From Pseudomonadota bacterium (lineage in GTDB: Bacteria > Pseudomonadota > Alphaproteobacteria > Rhizobiales > Rhizobiaceae), in contig QGUU01000117.1 in assembly GCA_003242525.1 (NCBI GenBank), forward strand, positions 1 to 7,335: a DNA stretch of 7,335 nucleotides, given 5' to 3'. Shown here one piece after another: positions 6,128 to 7,335 of the stretch. The notes below the pieces were generated by a model that saw nothing but the letters and a program-made list of their open reading frames with translations, made no database searches and was not told the origin of the DNA. The position numbers and the translations under genes are program-made. The first letter of the stretch is position 1, and every line of letters starts with the position of its first letter.

Positions 6128-7036
6128 ATGACCCTGAAGCTCAGCGCCGATTTCGAGCCTCGCCATGGCGAGGCGGTGCCGGTTGCGCCGGGGGTCGTGC
6201 GAATCACCGCCCGCAACCCCTCGCCTTTCACCTTCCACGGCACCAACAGCTATCTGATAGGTCGCGATTCGCTGGCTGTCATCGACCCCGGCCCGGATGA
6301 CGAGGAACATTTTCGGGCCCTGCTCAAGGCCGCAGATGGACGCCCGATCAGCCACATCTTCATAAGCCATACGCATCGGGATCATTCGCCCCTGGCTGCC
6401 CGCCTCAAGGGCGCTACAGGCGCAACAGTGCTGGCGGAGGGGCGGCACCGCCCGGCCCGCCCGCTGCGGTCCGGAGAAACGGCACGACTGGATGCAAGCG
6501 GCGACATGGACTTCAACCCTGACCGGACGCTCTCAGATGATGAGGTGGTCGAAGGCGACGGCTGGGCAATAAGGACTGTTCTGACACCCGGGCATGCTGC
6601 CAATCACGCCGCCTTCGCGCTCGAAGGAACCGGCATATTGTTTTCAGCAGACCATGTAATGGCCTGGTCCACCACCATCGTAGCGCCGCCCGACGGGGCC
6701 ATGACCGAGTACATGCGCTCGCTTGACAGGTTGATCGAACGCGGCGACCGCCTTCTGCTTCCCGGCCATGGCGGGCCGGTAACTGCGCCGCGCACCTTCA
6801 TGCGTGGATTGCGGGCGCATCGCCGCATGCGCGAGCGAGCCATTCTCGAGCGCATCAGCAAGGGTGACCGCACCATAGCGGCTATGGTGGCCGCCATTTA
6901 TCGCGATACCGATCCCCGCCTGCATGGGGCTGCGTCCCTGTCCGTCCTGGCGCATCTGGAAGACCTTGTCGCCAGAGGCCTGGTTTCCACTGAAGGCGAC
7001 CCCTCGCTGGACGGCGTCTATATGCCTATCCGTTAA
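6128..7036 (+). CDS. LACTB2-like metallo-beta-lactamase-fold hydrolase
   Basis: A 302-residue MBL-fold hydrolase of the branch with a C-terminal winged helix, as in LACTB2 and alphaproteobacterial relatives. Metal ligands seen: H81-T-H83-R-D85-H86, then TPGHAANH with H156, SADH with D175, and LLLPGHGGP with H214, so both metal sites look complete. FTFHGTNSYLIG (34-45) and IDPGPDD (52-58) are typical of this branch. After about residue 230 a helical region and AIYRDTDPRLHGAASLSVL form the winged-helix part. The start at 6128 (MTLKLSADFEPRHGEAV) has AGGA close upstream; an in-frame ATG at 6110 would add six residues but has no ribosome binding site. The frame is open much further upstream, across bioY, by chance. 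LACTB2 is an RNA endonuclease in mitochondria; whether this protein acts on RNA, a thioester or another substrate cannot be told. It is divergent from bioY and convergent with the DUF1499 gene. Confidence 0.9.
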   Translation: MTLKLSADFEPRHGEAVPVAPGVVRITARNPSPFTFHGTNSYLIGRDSLAVIDPGPDDEEHFRALLKAADGRPISHIFISHTHRDHSPLAARLKGATGATVLAEGRHRPARPLRSGETARLDASGDMDFNPDRTLSDDEVVEGDGWAIRTVLTPGHAANHAAFALEGTGILFSADHVMAWSTTIVAPPDGAMTEYMRSLDRLIERGDRLLLPGHGGPVTAPRTFMRGLRAHRRMRERAILERISKGDRTIAAMVAAIYRDTDPRLHGAASLSVLAHLEDLVARGLVSTEGDPSLDGVYMPIR

Positions 7037-7063
7037 AAGCGCCGGAAGCTGCCCGCGTCATCG

Positions 7064-7335
7064 CTATCGACCGTCTTCCTGGCCAAGTCCCAACTGGCTG
7101 TTGATCTGGCTATCGAGTTCGGAAAGAAAGACAACGATCCGCCGGGCATTGTCGCCAAGGTCGTGTCGCCCATAGCGCGAGGCCGAGCGCATATCGACCA
7201 GCGTCGTTTCCGCGTCGGCGCTAATGCGCACAGACACGTCTGCCGGCAGTTCCAGACCCAGGCGGGGCGCACAGGGCCCGAGGTTGGCCTCCCCCGCGAA
7301 AGGGGATTTTGCCCCGGGCAGGAGACCGGAAATCC
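7064..7335 (-). CDS. DUF1499 domain protein, C-terminal part (5' end outside the window)
   Basis: The last ~90 codons of a gene entering from the right edge, ending at TAG 7064-7066. The reading frame gives LLPGAKSPFAGEANLGPCAP, LPADVSVRIS, then TTLVDMRSASRYGRHDLGDN followed by ARRIVVFLSELDSQI. The V-D-x-R-S-x-S-R-x-G-R-x-D-L-G-x-N-A-R-R-I run is the C-terminal signature of DUF1499 proteins, which are of unknown function. It lies 27 bases from the stop of the convergent hydrolase gene; no terminator is seen between them. Confidence 0.8.
   Translation of the reverse strand, partial: ISGLLPGAKSPFAGEANLGPCAPRLGLELPADVSVRISADAETTLVDMRSASRYGRHDLGDNARRIVVFLSELDSQINSQLGLGQEDGR

Noticed and set aside
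7033..7272. A 79-codon minus-strand frame beginning MRPAWVWNC
   Set aside because: It is out of frame with the DUF1499 coding sequence that spans the same bases and ends at 7064; the Arg/Cys/Trp-rich translation is a shadow.

Overview
The window is GC-rich DNA from a Gram-negative bacterium, most likely an alphaproteobacterium and plausibly a sphingomonad. That taxonomic guess is an inference from protein style, GC-rich codon use, and the bioY / metallo-hydrolase / DUF1499 neighbourhood; no rRNA or marker gene is present.

Positions 1-5138, all on the minus strand, hold a pseudaminic acid (CMP-Pse5Ac7Ac) operon read right to left: pseB (4125-5138), pseC (2980-4125), pseF (2280-2983), a fused pseG-pseH (712-2219) and the first ~241 codons of pseI (1-725, running off the left edge). 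In enzymatic order these are the UDP-GlcNAc 4,6-dehydratase/5-epimerase, PLP aminotransferase, N-acetyltransferase (PseH part of the fusion), UDP-releasing hydrolase (PseG part), pseudaminate synthase, and CMP-pseudaminate cytidylyltransferase, which is the complete pathway. The product is a nonulosonic acid normally used to glycosylate flagellin or to build surface polysaccharide. Junctions are tight (TGATG, ATGA and a 14-base overlap), apart from a 60-base gap between pseF and pseG.

The most notable observation is that two of the five genes are broken as written. pseF loses its frame at about codon 21-23 and pseG-H at about codon 148. Each is explained by one missing base, and restoring one base gives a continuous, well-conserved protein of normal length. 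pseB, pseC, the visible part of pseI and the flanking genes read cleanly. Either the sequence has two indel errors, or the strain has lost CMP-pseudaminate synthesis.

Positions 5139-5421 are intergenic: the presumed pse promoter region (no convincing promoter seen) and a strong intrinsic terminator for bioY. Positions 5422-6015 (minus) encode BioY, the biotin-binding membrane component of an ECF-type transporter. A 112-base divergent region (6016-6127) carries a good bioY promoter, two perfect palindromes and a possible shared -10 box. Positions 6128-7036 (plus) encode a LACTB2-like metallo-beta-lactamase-fold hydrolase. It converges on the C-terminal end of a DUF1499 protein (7064-7335, minus), cut by the right edge. 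No tRNA, rRNA, CRISPR array or mobile element was seen.
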